From Actinomycetes bacterium (GTDB lineage: Bacteria; Actinomycetota; Actinomycetes; Streptosporangiales; Streptosporangiaceae), in contig JAJYTW010000023.1 of NCBI GenBank assembly GCA_021792855.1, positions 1-33,505 of the forward strand: a DNA stretch of 33,505 bases. Direction: 5' to 3'. Below, piece by piece: positions 15,281-23,207 of this stretch. The notes under the pieces are model-generated. The model saw nothing but the letters and a program-made list of their open reading frames with translations, searched no databases and was not told where the DNA came from. Numbering within the stretch: the first letter of the stretch is position 1; every line of letters begins with the position of its first letter. Position numbers and translations under genes: made by a program.

Positions 15281-15862
15281 ATGACGCTGTCGCTGCCGAT
15301 CGAGGCCGAGGCGAACCAGTTGCTGTCCCGCGACGGCCTGGCCCTGCTGCTCGCCATGATGCTCGACCAGCAGGTGCCGATGGAGAAGGCCTTCGGCTCG
15401 CCCTACCAGCTGGTGCTCCGGCTCGGGCACGAGCCGACCGCGCAGGAACTCGCCGACTTCGATCCGGACGCCCTCGCCGACCTGTTCGCCCAGCGACCGG
15501 CCCTGCACCGGTTCCCGCGCGCGATGGCCGGCCGGGCCCAGGAGCTTGCCAGGATCGTGGCCGACCGGTACGACGGCGACGGCGCCCGGCTGTGGACCAC
15601 CGCGTCGACCGGCGTCGAGCTCAGGGACCGGCTGGCCGAGCTGCCCGGGTTCGGGACCTACAAGGCGCAGATCATGATGGCGCTGCTCGGCAAGCAACTC
15701 GGGGTCCGGCCGGACGGCTGGCGGGAGGCGGCCGGCCAGTACGGCGAGGACGGCAGCTTCTACTCGGTCGCCGACATCGTCGACGACACCTCGCTGGCCG
15801 CGGTGCGGAACTACAAGAAGGAAATGAAAAGCCAGCGCAAGGCCGCCGCGGCGGCCGGGTAG
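15281..15862 (+). CDS. HhH-GPD-type base-excision repair protein
   Basis: A 193-residue member of an actinobacterial HhH-GPD family. The helix-hairpin-helix is L121-P-G-F-G-T-Y-K-A-Q-I...K138. The N-terminal half (ALLLAMMLDQQVPMEKAFGS) matches the helical glycosylase fold, with LAMMLDQQVP at the place of the LLSxQxxD segment of EndoIII-like enzymes. The position after the hairpin, usually GVDxHV with the catalytic Asp, reads GVRPDGWREAAG; Asp145 may serve. No Fe-S Cys cluster is present. It probably removes damaged bases, with substrate unknown. ATG 15281 is chosen for its ribosome binding site GGAGG 5 nt upstream; the frame is open further upstream but with non-coding character. Confidence 0.82.
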   Translation: MTLSLPIEAEANQLLSRDGLALLLAMMLDQQVPMEKAFGSPYQLVLRLGHEPTAQELADFDPDALADLFAQRPALHRFPRAMAGRAQELARIVADRYDGDGARLWTTASTGVELRDRLAELPGFGTYKAQIMMALLGKQLGVRPDGWREAAGQYGEDGSFYSVADIVDDTSLAAVRNYKKEMKSQRKAAAAAG

Positions 15863-15985
15863 CGCCGTCCGGGACGGGGGCCCCTGACGGCCGCGCGCAC
15901 TGGCCCGGTCGCCACGGCGACCGCGGCGATCCGGGTCGACCGGTCCGGGCTGTCGCCGCTCGCCGCCATCGTCGCGGCCAGTGGC

Positions 15986-18034
15986 GTGGTGATTCCGCTG
16001 GCCGCCGGCTTCGCCGTCGGCCTGCCGGTGGCCGGCACGATCGCGGCGTTCGGCGCGATCAACATCGGCATCCTCATCATGACCAGCGGCCAGCGCACGC
16101 CGGTCACCGCCATGCTGGCGACCAGCCTGGGCATGGCGCTGGTCGCCTTCGCCGGGTCCCTGCTCGCCGCCCCGCTGGCCCTGCACCTGCTGCTTCTGGC
16201 CCTTGTCGGCTTCCTGGCCGGGTTGCTGGTCGCGGCCGGCCCCGACGCGGCCCAGGTCGGCGTCTTCCTGGCGATCGCGCTGATCGTGTTCGGCCGGGTG
16301 CCCACCGGGCCGGGCCCGGCCGCGGTGCATGCCGCCTGGTTTCTCCTGGGCTGCCTGCTGGCGACGGCGATCGCCGTGCTCGCCGGGGTGCGCCGTCCGC
16401 TGCGGTCCGAGCGCGCCGCCATCGCGGGCGCGTACCGGGCGCTGGCCGGCGCCACCGGCGGCCAGCCGCCGCTGTCGGTGGCGCAGGCCGCCGCGGCGGC
16501 CTCGGCCGCCATCGGCCCGTGGCATCGGGTGACCGGCCACCCGGAGACCGCCCCGCTGCGCGGCCTGGTCGATGAGGCCACCAGGATCCGCAGCGAGCTT
16601 CAGGGGCTGTCGTTCCAGCGGCCGGCGCTCGGGCCGGAGGCCGGCCGGCTGGTCGATGCGGCCCGTACGGAGATCGCGGCCGCGCTCGGCCGGCTCGCCG
16701 CGGCCGTCGAGCGGGCCCGCGGATCGGTCGGCCTGGAGCCGTGCTGCGACCGGATCGGCCGGCTCGCCCGCGAGCTTGACGGCGAGCCTGGCGCTGCCGC
16801 GCCGGAGCGGTTCTGCGCGGACCGGCTGACCGCTCTGACCGGGCAACTCCGGGCGGCCGCCCGGATGGCCGACACCCTGGCCGGCATCCGCCGCGCGAGC
16901 CTGCCGGTCACGGCCGGGCACACCGCCGACGCGGTGCTGCACGCGCCGGGCGATCTGATCACGCTGACCCGGCGCGTCAGGGCGGCCGCCGCGCCGGCCT
17001 CGCCCGCCTTCCGGCATGCCGTGCGCCTCGCGATCGTGCTCCCGCTCACCGCGGAGATCGCCGCGCTGCTGCCGTGGCCGCACGGGTACTGGCTCTCGCT
17101 CACGGCGGTGATCGTGCTCAAGCCGGACTTCGGCGCCACCCTCGGCCTCGGCGCCGCCCGGATTCTCGGCACCCTGGCCGGTGTCATCGCGACCGGCCTG
17201 ATTCTCGCGCTCGCACACCCGCAAGGCGCCCTGCTGGTCGCGCTGGTCGCGGTGTGCACCTGGGCCGGGTTCACGCTGTACCAGGCCAACTACGCGCTCT
17301 ACGCGATCTTCCTGACCGCGCTCGTGCTGCTGCTCATCGCCCCCGCCGAGCGGCAGGCCGTCGGCACGGTCGGCGCCCGCGCCCTGCTCACCGTGCTCGG
17401 TGGCGGCATCGCCGTCGGCGCGTACCTGGCCTGGCCGACCTGGCAGGCCATCCCGCTCAGGTCAGCGGCGGCGGACCGGTTCGAGGCGCTGGCCAGCTTC
17501 CTCGACGCTGCCCTGCGCGGGTATCTCGATCCGGCCGGGTGCGACGGCGCCACGCTCGCCCGGCTGGCGACGGCGGCCCGGCGGGCGCAGTTCCGCGTCC
17601 AGGCCAGCCTGGGACGCGCGGCCGCCGAGCCGGCCGGGGTACGGCCGGACATCGACGACTACGGCGGCGTGCTGGCCGCCGGGCGCCGCATCGCGGCCGG
17701 CGCCCACGCGCTGGCCAGCAATCTGCGCGATCCCGGAGCGCAGATCGCGGTGCCCGAGGCCGCGGTCATCACCGGCCAGGTCGAGTCGGCGATGACCGCG
17801 ATTGTCCGCGCCATCCGCACCACCTCGCCGCCGGGTCCGCTGCCCGGCCTGCGCCGATCGCAGCAGGACCTCGCCGCGGTCGCGGCGGCCGGGCAGACGC
17901 CGCGGCACCAGCGGACCGCGATCCTGGCCGCGCTGCTCGATCCGCTGGTCGACGCGATCAACACCGCGGCCGGCCAGCTAGCCGATCTCGCGGCGGCCGA
18001 CACCCGTTCCGGACGGCCGCCGGCCAGGCGGTAG
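15986..18034 (+). CDS. FUSC family membrane transporter
   Basis: A 682-residue protein (counting from GTG 15986) with the FUSC/aromatic-acid exporter layout: a first membrane block (1-about 135), a soluble helical region (about 140-335), a second membrane block (about 340-495) holding the FUSC_2-like core (WPHGYWLSLTAVIVLKPDFG), and a C-terminal soluble domain to 682. Related proteins (AaeB, YccS) export aromatic acids or act in the envelope; no substrate can be assigned. The start is uncertain: the frame is open from 15863 and the first helix seems to begin upstream (GLSPLAAIVAASGVVIPLAA), but the only upstream candidate is a CTG at 15884 after GGACGGGGG. The stop TAG overlaps the -10-like hexamer of the MBL gene. 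Confidence 0.85.
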   Translation: MVIPLAAGFAVGLPVAGTIAAFGAINIGILIMTSGQRTPVTAMLATSLGMALVAFAGSLLAAPLALHLLLLALVGFLAGLLVAAGPDAAQVGVFLAIALIVFGRVPTGPGPAAVHAAWFLLGCLLATAIAVLAGVRRPLRSERAAIAGAYRALAGATGGQPPLSVAQAAAAASAAIGPWHRVTGHPETAPLRGLVDEATRIRSELQGLSFQRPALGPEAGRLVDAARTEIAAALGRLAAAVERARGSVGLEPCCDRIGRLARELDGEPGAAAPERFCADRLTALTGQLRAAARMADTLAGIRRASLPVTAGHTADAVLHAPGDLITLTRRVRAAAAPASPAFRHAVRLAIVLPLTAEIAALLPWPHGYWLSLTAVIVLKPDFGATLGLGAARILGTLAGVIATGLILALAHPQGALLVALVAVCTWAGFTLYQANYALYAIFLTALVLLLIAPAERQAVGTVGARALLTVLGGGIAVGAYLAWPTWQAIPLRSAAADRFEALASFLDAALRGYLDPAGCDGATLARLATAARRAQFRVQASLGRAAAEPAGVRPDIDDYGGVLAAGRRIAAGAHALASNLRDPGAQIAVPEAAVITGQVESAMTAIVRAIRTTSPPGPLPGLRRSQQDLAAVAAAGQTPRHQRTAILAALLDPLVDAINTAAGQLADLAAADTRSGRPPARR

Positions 18035-18037
18035 TGT
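18032..18037 (+). promoter_or_regulatory. Candidate -10 hexamer TAGTGT for the MBL gene
   Basis: TAGTGT fits TAnnnT, includes the FUSC stop codon, and ends 8 nt before ATG 18046. It would give a leaderless or near-leaderless mRNA and argues for ATG 18046 over the GTG at 18034 inside the same hexamer. Confidence 0.4.
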
Positions 18038-18045
18038 CTGCCGAC

Positions 18046-18666
18046 ATGGCACAGTCTGAGCATCCGGCCGATTCGCCGGTCCCGTCCACCGGCACCGCGA
18101 GCGTGCATGTCCTGCAGAGCGGGTACGCGCGTGAGGAGTCCGACGGCGAGCACGTCGGCAGCACGGTAACCCTGATCACCGACGGCGACGTGGTCGTGGT
18201 CGTCGACCCAGGCATGGTCGCCTCCCGGGCCGCGCTGCTCGACGCGCTGGCGGGACACGGCGTGACGCCCGACGCCGTCACCGACGTCGTCTTCAGCCAC
18301 CATCACCCCGATCACACCGTTAACGCCGCTCTTTTTCCCGTGGCCCGGATCCACGACCACTGGGCGGTCTACGACGGCGACCTGTGGATCAGCCGGGAGG
18401 CCGAGGGCGCGGTGCTCAGCCCGTCGATCCGGCTGATCGCCACCCCCGGTCACTCCGATCAGGACATCAGCACCGTCGCCGCCACGCCGGACGGCGTCTA
18501 TGTCTGCACCCACGCCTGGTGGGCCGCCGACGGCCCGGCCGAGGACCCGTTCAGCCCGGACCCGTCGGTGCTGTCCCGCAGCAGGGAGCGGATCCTGACC
18601 ATCGCGTCGGTGATCATCCCCGGTCACGGCCCGATGTTCCGGCCGGGTCCGGACACGCCGCGCTAG
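18046..18666 (+). CDS. MBL-fold metallo-hydrolase (MBLAC1-like)
   Basis: A 206-residue metallo-beta-lactamase-fold protein. The metal-binding motif is H85-H-H87-P-D89-H90 (VVFSHHHPDHTVN); His136 lies in ATPGHSDQD, a His/Asp region is near residues 156-162 (CTHAWWAAD), and the last ligand is His194 in IIPGHGPMF. The short length and the order GSTVTLITDGDVVVVVDPGM resemble MBLAC1-type hydrolases; substrate unknown. The ATG is preferred because of the -10-like hexamer just upstream, though an in-frame GTG at 18034 overlaps the FUSC stop and would add 4 residues. It is adjacent to and co-directional with FUSC. Confidence 0.88.
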   Translation: MAQSEHPADSPVPSTGTASVHVLQSGYAREESDGEHVGSTVTLITDGDVVVVVDPGMVASRAALLDALAGHGVTPDAVTDVVFSHHHPDHTVNAALFPVARIHDHWAVYDGDLWISREAEGAVLSPSIRLIATPGHSDQDISTVAATPDGVYVCTHAWWAADGPAEDPFSPDPSVLSRSRERILTIASVIIPGHGPMFRPGPDTPR

Positions 18667-18695
18667 GGCGGGTGCCGCCAAGCCGGCCGGGCCTG

Positions 18696-18767
18696 GACGC
18701 ACCGCCCGGATCAGGGCAGGACGCACCGCCCGGATCAGGTCAGCACGCACCGCCCGGATCGGGCCGG
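18696..18767 (+). repeat. Three 24-bp tandem repeats upstream of DUF4129
   Basis: Copies at 18696-18719, 18720-18743 and 18744-18767 share the core CGCACCGCCCGGATC. The period of 24 keeps the reading frame of the following DUF4129 gene open, and the repeats would encode APPGSGQ-type octapeptides if translation began at the upstream in-frame GTG (18672). Confidence 0.85.
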
Positions 18768-18788
18768 ATCGGGCCGCCTGGCCAGCAC

Positions 18789-18794
18789 TATGCT
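18789..18794 (+). promoter_or_regulatory. Candidate -10 hexamer TATGCT for the DUF4129-MoxR operon
   Basis: TATGCT ends 9 nt before ATG 18804, just after the tandem repeat. It would give a 5' leader of at most a few bases and, if used, excludes translation of the repeat. Confidence 0.4.
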
Positions 18795-18803
18795 GTGCGC
18801 GAC

Positions 18804-19700
18804 ATGCCGGAGCACACCCGGGCCCGCACCGTCCTCGCGGTGCTGCTGATCGTTGTGACGATGGCGGGAATCCAGTCCGTCGGGCCCGTCGTCGGTCCCG
18901 TCCTGCCCGGCCGCGGCGTGCTGCTGGCCGTCGGGGTCGCTGCCGAGCTTGTGCTTGCCGGCCTGCTGATCGCGCTGCACTGGCGCCGCGCCCCGGCGGC
19001 CGCGCGGACCGGGTCCGGGCAGGTGACCGCCGACCATGACGTCGGCGTGGTCCTGCGCCGGATCCTCAGCCGGGTGCTGATCGCCTTGCTGATCGCGATT
19101 CCGCTGGCCTACCTGCTGAGCCAGGTCCAGCCTCGATTCCGCCAGGTGAAGCGCCGGGCCCAGCCGGTCTCCTCGGTCCGGGGCCATCCGCATCTGGTCC
19201 CCGCCGGAACATACGACCTGGCCATCATCAGGTACGTCCTGCTCGGCGTGCTGATCCTGGCGCTGGCGGCCGGGCTGACCTGGCTCTGGCTGCGGCGACG
19301 GCAGCTTCGCTGGCTGCCGCGCCCCGACCTGGACGCCGATGAGCCCATTGGCGCGCCGGCCGAGGACCTGGCCCGCGCCGTCCAGTCCGGCCGGGACGCG
19401 ATCCGGGAGGTGGATGACGCCAGGGCCGCGATCATCGCCTGCTACGCGGCGATGGAGGAAAGCCTGGCGCGGGCCGGAGCGTCCCGGGCCGCGGCGGAGA
19501 CCCCGGACGAACTACTGGCCAGGGCGGTCGATGACGGCCTAGTGGCCGCCGGGCCGGCCCGGCGGCTGACCGGCCTGTTCTATGGGGCCCGGTTCTCCAG
19601 CCACCCGGTGCCAGAGGCGAGCCGGCAGCAGGCGGCACGCGCGCTGGCCGAGCTAGCCGCGACCCTGCCGGGCCAGGACGACGGCGGGGACGTCCGGTGA
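18804..19700 (+). CDS. DUF4129 membrane protein
   Basis: A 298-residue protein with four predicted helices (about 9-26, 38-58, 88-106 and 141-164). It ends in a cytosolic DUF4129 domain (about 190-285) with DDARAAIIACYAAMEESLAR, ETPDELLARAVDDG and LTGLFYGARFSSHPV. DUF4129 domains typically occur C-terminal to transglutaminase-like regions or alone beside MoxR/DUF58 genes; here there is no transglutaminase domain. It is the first gene of a five-gene chain; its stop overlaps the next start (GTGA). Alternative starts are GTG 18795, or GTG 18672, which would prepend a Pro/Gly-rich repeat of 44 residues. Confidence 0.85.
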   Translation: MPEHTRARTVLAVLLIVVTMAGIQSVGPVVGPVLPGRGVLLAVGVAAELVLAGLLIALHWRRAPAAARTGSGQVTADHDVGVVLRRILSRVLIALLIAIPLAYLLSQVQPRFRQVKRRAQPVSSVRGHPHLVPAGTYDLAIIRYVLLGVLILALAAGLTWLWLRRRQLRWLPRPDLDADEPIGAPAEDLARAVQSGRDAIREVDDARAAIIACYAAMEESLARAGASRAAAETPDELLARAVDDGLVAAGPARRLTGLFYGARFSSHPVPEASRQQAARALAELAATLPGQDDGGDVR

Positions 19701-20224
19701 CCGGCGGTGCCCGGTGGCGTGGCGCTCGCCGCGAGGTCGGCGTCGCTATCGCGCTGGTGGCCACGGTGACCGCGGCGACCTGGGTGCTGGCCGGGCCGAC
19801 AATCGCCGGCCTGGTCGTGCTGGGCTGCGGCGCCGCCGCGCTCGCGGTGCTGCGCGTGCTGCTGGCGCCTGCCGCCGAGCCGGAGATCGCCCCGGTGCAG
19901 TTCAGCCACGGCCCGCCGACGAGCTTCTCCGGCCTGTGGCGGGCCCAGGCCGACCTGGCCGACGCCACCAGGTCGCTCGCTGCCTGGCACTTCGGCATCC
20001 GCCCGCGCCTGCAGAACCTGCTGGCCGCCCGGCTGGCCGAGCGGCACGGGATCAGCCTGGCCGCCGACCCCGATGCCGCCAGGCGGGTGCTGAACTCTGG
20101 CACCCGGCACGATCTGTGGTCCTGGATGGACCCGCGGCGCCCGCTGCCGCCCGACCCGAGCAGCCAGCCCGGCATCCCGCCCGGCCTGCTCGCCGCCCTG
20201 ATCGACCGACTGGAGCAGCTGTGA
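19697..20224 (+). CDS. Two-TM orphan protein of the MoxR cassette
   Basis: A 175-residue protein of no family I recognise. A basic N-terminus (RWRGARREVG) precedes two helices (about 14-32 and 35-56), then a soluble C-terminal domain of about 110 residues with FSGLWRAQADLADATRSLAA, FGIRPRLQNLLAARLAERHG and HDLWSWMDPRRPLPPDPSSQ, ending in a helix (GLLAALIDRLEQL). Start and stop both overlap neighbours by 4 bp (GTGA on each side), so it is translated with DUF4129 and MoxR and probably acts with them at the membrane. The W-x-W-MDP-x-RPLP motif is a good handle for finding homologues. Confidence 0.75.
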   Translation: MTGGARWRGARREVGVAIALVATVTAATWVLAGPTIAGLVVLGCGAAALAVLRVLLAPAAEPEIAPVQFSHGPPTSFSGLWRAQADLADATRSLAAWHFGIRPRLQNLLAARLAERHGISLAADPDAARRVLNSGTRHDLWSWMDPRRPLPPDPSSQPGIPPGLLAALIDRLEQL

Positions 20225-21207
20225 CCGAGCCGAGCCTCACCCCCGCCCAGACCGCGGAGCGCTGCGCAGCGGTGCTCGACGAGCTTGAGCGGGCGATCAT
20301 CGGCCAGCGGGCCGCGCTGGAACTGGTGCTGACCGGCATCCTGGCGGGCAGCCACATCCTGCTGGAGGATCTCCCCGGCCTGGGCAAGACCCTCACGGCG
20401 CGGTCCTTCGCCCGGGTGCTCGGGCTGGACTTCGCCCGGATCCAGTTCACGCCCGACCTGCTGCCCTCCGATGTGGTCGGTGCCCCGATCTACGACCAGC
20501 GCACGGGTGAGATGGTGTTCCGCCCCGGTCCGGTCTTCACCCAGCTTCTGCTCGCCGACGAGATAAACCGGACCCCGCCGAAGACCCAGGCGGCGCTGCT
20601 GGAGGCCATGGGCGAGGGACAGGTCAGCATGGACGGGCAGACCAGGCCACTGCCGCTGCCGTTCATCGTGCTGGCCACCGCGAACCCGATCGAGTACGAG
20701 GGCACCTACGACCTGCCCGAAGCTCAGCTTGACCGGTTCGGTATGCGGCTGAGCTTCGGCTACCTGAGCGACACCGACGAGATCGCGATGCTTCAGCGCC
20801 GCCTGGACCGGGCCCGCGACGAGGCGGATCTGCGGCCGCTGACCAGCCCGGCCGAGCTGATCGCGATGCGCCGGTCGCTCGAGCAGGTAGAGGTCTCCCC
20901 TGACCTGCTCGAATACGTCGTCGCACTGGTCGGCGCCACCCGGCAGAACACGCAGATCCAGGTCGGCGCCAGCCCGCGTGGCGGGCTGTTCCTGGTGCAG
21001 CTAGCCCGCGGCCAGGCGGTGCTGCGCGGTCGCGACTACGTCATCCCGGACGACGTCAAGGCGATCGCCGTCCCCGCGCTTGAGCACCGGATCACGCTGC
21101 GGCCCGAACTCTGGGTCCGCAAGGTCACCAGCCGGGCGGTGATCGCACAGGTCGTCGCCGGCGTTCCGGTGCCGCGGACCGACCCGGCCCGCCCGGCCGC
21201 GCGCTGA
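20221..21207 (+). CDS. moxR: MoxR family AAA+ ATPase
   Basis: A 328-residue AAA+ ATPase. The Walker A-type loop is D50-LPGLGK56-T57, Walker B is LLLADEIN with Asp113-Glu114, sensor 1 lies in FIVLATANPIEYEGTYDLPE, and the arginine-finger/lid region is AQLDRFGMRLSFGYL; the C-terminal lid (about 245-320) has GASPRGGLFLVQLARGQAVL. MoxR ATPases act as chaperones that help assemble or insert metals and cofactors into target complexes, usually with a VWA/DUF58 partner, which follows here. GTG start within the preceding stop; its stop overlaps the DUF58 ATG by one base (TGATG). Confidence 0.95.
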   Translation: MTEPSLTPAQTAERCAAVLDELERAIIGQRAALELVLTGILAGSHILLEDLPGLGKTLTARSFARVLGLDFARIQFTPDLLPSDVVGAPIYDQRTGEMVFRPGPVFTQLLLADEINRTPPKTQAALLEAMGEGQVSMDGQTRPLPLPFIVLATANPIEYEGTYDLPEAQLDRFGMRLSFGYLSDTDEIAMLQRRLDRARDEADLRPLTSPAELIAMRRSLEQVEVSPDLLEYVVALVGATRQNTQIQVGASPRGGLFLVQLARGQAVLRGRDYVIPDDVKAIAVPALEHRITLRPELWVRKVTSRAVIAQVVAGVPVPRTDPARPAAR

Positions 21208-22532
21208 TGGCCATCCCGCCCGGCCCGGTGCCGGACCGGCCCGCCGGGCAGGCTCGCGAGACCGAGCTGTCCTGGCGGCTGTCCGGGCATGCCCGGCGGC
21301 TGGTGACGCTGGCGCTGGCGGGCCTGTTCGTCGCGGTGGTCACCAGGCGCGCCGAATTCGCCGGCCTGGCCGCCCCGGCGCTGCTGCTGCTTGCGCCGTG
21401 GCGGCCGGTACACCGCGAGCCGGTGACGGTGACCGTGGCGCTGGACGCCGAGCAGCTGACCGAGGGCGAGCAGGCCACGCTGCGCGTCCGGATCGACCAC
21501 CGTCCGGCCACCGGGGGCCGGGCCGGGGACAATCCTGGGTGGGAGGCGCGGGTCCGGCTGCGACCAGGCTCCGCGGTCACCGCCGGGGACGCGGTCCCAG
21601 GCGGTGACGGCTGGTTCCGGATCCCGTTCCGCGTCCAGCAGTGGGGCACCAGGGACGTGGGGACGGCGGAGGTCACCCTGTACGGCCGGTGGCAGCTATC
21701 CGAGGCCACGGTCGTGGTGCCGGTCCCGCCGGTGCGGTGCCTGCCGAGGGCGGCCAGGCTGGACTCGCTGGTGCTGCTCAGCAAGTTCCCGGCCCGGCTG
21801 GGCGAGCACCCGGCGCGCGCGGCGGGCGACGGGACCGAGTTCGCTGGGGTGCGCGAGTTCGTGCCCGGTGACCGGCAGCGCCGGATCAACTGGCCGGCCA
21901 CCACCCGGCGCGGAACCATCCAGCTCAACACCTTCGCCGCCGAGCGGGCGCAGTCCGTGGTGATCCTGATGGACGTCAGCGCTGCCGTCGGGCCGCCCGG
22001 CGCGACCTCGGCTGATCTCGCGGTGCGGGCCGCGCTCGGGACGGCCGCAAGGTACCTGTCGGCCAGGGACCGGGTGGGGCTGATCAGCTTCGGCAGCCGG
22101 GTCCGGTGGCTGAGCCCCGGCGCCGGCCAGCGGCAGGCACACCGGATCCTGGACCTGGTGATGTCCGGCCCGGAGGACGGCGACCCGATCGACTCTGTTG
22201 GCCGGCTGCCTAGGGCCGCGCTTCCGCCGGGGTCGCTGATCCTGGTGTTCAGCCCGCTGCTCAGCATGCTGCTGGTGGAGGCGCTGCGCGGACTGCGGGA
22301 GACCGGCTTCACCACGATCGTGGTCGACGTGCTCGGCGCCGAGCCGCAGCCGAGCCGGGGGCGGTACCGCCGGATGAGCCTGCTGGCGACCCGGATCTGG
22401 CGGATGGAGCAGCATGCGATCCGGTTCTCGCTGCGTGAGCTCGGCATCCCGGTGGTGCGCTGGGACGGCAGGTCGAGCCTGGACGAGCCGCTGGCGCCGT
22501 TCACCCGCAGGCCGCTGGGGGCCGGGCGATGA
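21207..22532 (+). CDS. DUF58 domain protein (MoxR partner)
   Basis: A 441-residue protein. Two N-terminal hydrophobic segments (about 32-65) anchor it to the membrane, followed by a beta-rich region (about 70-190). The DUF58 signature G-T-E-F-A-G-V-R-E-F-V-P-GD...INW lies at about 207-232, and a VWA-like domain follows, with SVVILMDVSAAVG giving a partial D-x-S MIDAS motif. DUF58 proteins partner with MoxR ATPases, often in envelope stress or respiratory complex maturation. The gene is coupled to moxR upstream and overlaps the next gene by 4 bp (ATGA). Confidence 0.9.
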   Translation: MAIPPGPVPDRPAGQARETELSWRLSGHARRLVTLALAGLFVAVVTRRAEFAGLAAPALLLLAPWRPVHREPVTVTVALDAEQLTEGEQATLRVRIDHRPATGGRAGDNPGWEARVRLRPGSAVTAGDAVPGGDGWFRIPFRVQQWGTRDVGTAEVTLYGRWQLSEATVVVPVPPVRCLPRAARLDSLVLLSKFPARLGEHPARAAGDGTEFAGVREFVPGDRQRRINWPATTRRGTIQLNTFAAERAQSVVILMDVSAAVGPPGATSADLAVRAALGTAARYLSARDRVGLISFGSRVRWLSPGAGQRQAHRILDLVMSGPEDGDPIDSVGRLPRAALPPGSLILVFSPLLSMLLVEALRGLRETGFTTIVVDVLGAEPQPSRGRYRRMSLLATRIWRMEQHAIRFSLRELGIPVVRWDGRSSLDEPLAPFTRRPLGAGR

Positions 22533-23122
22533 GCGGGCCGGCGGCCGGGGCCCGGCCGGGAGTGCTGCTCGGGCGCAGGATCGCGCCGGTGGCCGTGCTG
22601 GCCGCGGTCAGCGTGGTGTGGGCGGCGGTGCCGATGCAGGGCGCCCTGCCCGGCGCGCGGCCGGCCCTGATCGTCGCGATCGGGTCCGCGGCGCTGAGCC
22701 TGGCCAGGCTCGGCCTCGTCGTCGGGGCCGGGCGGGCACCCGAACTGGCCGGCGACTTCCCGCCGATGCTGGTCGGGGCGACCCGGTGGGTCCTCACCGC
22801 GGCACGGCGGATCCCGTGGGCGCAGGGCATGATCATCGCGGTTGTCGCACTCGAGGCGCTGCATCCGGCCCGGCCCTGGCACACGGCGGTGCTCGGCCTG
22901 CTCCTGGTCGGCTACCTGCTCGCGCTACGGCTGGCCGAGACCGGCGTCGGGACGTCGGTGCTCCGCCGTCAGGCGCCGCTGCTGGCGACCGGCGCGGCCC
23001 TGGCCGCGCTCTCGATCGGGGCCGCGGTCCTTCCGGCCGCCGGGCCGGGCTCCTCAGGGTGGCTGGCCGCCCTGGCCGCGGCGGCTGCCGTCGTGGCCGC
23101 CGCGCTGGTGCTGCCGATCTGA
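22529..23122 (+). CDS. Polytopic membrane orphan, last gene of the MoxR cassette
   Basis: A 197-residue, very Ala/Leu-rich protein with about six predicted helices: IAPVAVLAAVSVVWAAV, ALIVAIGSAALSLARLGLVV, MIIAVVALEAL, TAVLGLLLVGYLLALRL, LLATGAALAALSIGAAVL and WLAALAAAAAVVAAALVLP. Between helices 2 and 3 lies a loop, APELAGDFPPMLVGATRWVL. No family is recognised. The ATGA overlap with DUF58 shows tight coupling. By position it replaces the SpoIIM/RDD-type membrane proteins found beside MoxR-DUF58 in mycobacteria, and could be the membrane scaffold of the complex; that is inference only. Confidence 0.75.
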   Translation: MSGPAAGARPGVLLGRRIAPVAVLAAVSVVWAAVPMQGALPGARPALIVAIGSAALSLARLGLVVGAGRAPELAGDFPPMLVGATRWVLTAARRIPWAQGMIIAVVALEALHPARPWHTAVLGLLLVGYLLALRLAETGVGTSVLRRQAPLLATGAALAALSIGAAVLPAAGPGSSGWLAALAAAAAVVAAALVLPI

Positions 23123-23171
23123 CCGGCGGCCAGGTTCGGAGCGGTGCGGTGCGCGGCGGACCCGGCGGTTA

Positions 23172-23200
23172 CCGGCGCCGGGCGGGACGCCAGGCGCCGG
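23172..23200. terminator. Candidate hairpin between convergent genes
   Basis: Arms CCGGCGCC (23172-23179) and GGCGCCGG (23193-23200) flank a 13-nt loop between the end of the MoxR cassette and the stop of the convergent CPBP gene. A short T run (TTT, 23206-23208) follows on the plus strand. Confidence 0.4.
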
Positions 23201-23207
23201 CGAGGTT

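Noticed and set aside
15197-17224. Long minus-strand open frame (675 codons) opposite the HhH-GPD and FUSC genes
   Set aside because: The translation is a Gly/Arg/Gln/Asp-rich shadow without domains; the plus-strand frames carry clear families.
18696-18767. Short direct repeats considered as a CRISPR array
   Set aside because: The units are tandem without spacers, only 24 bp long, and no cas gene is present.
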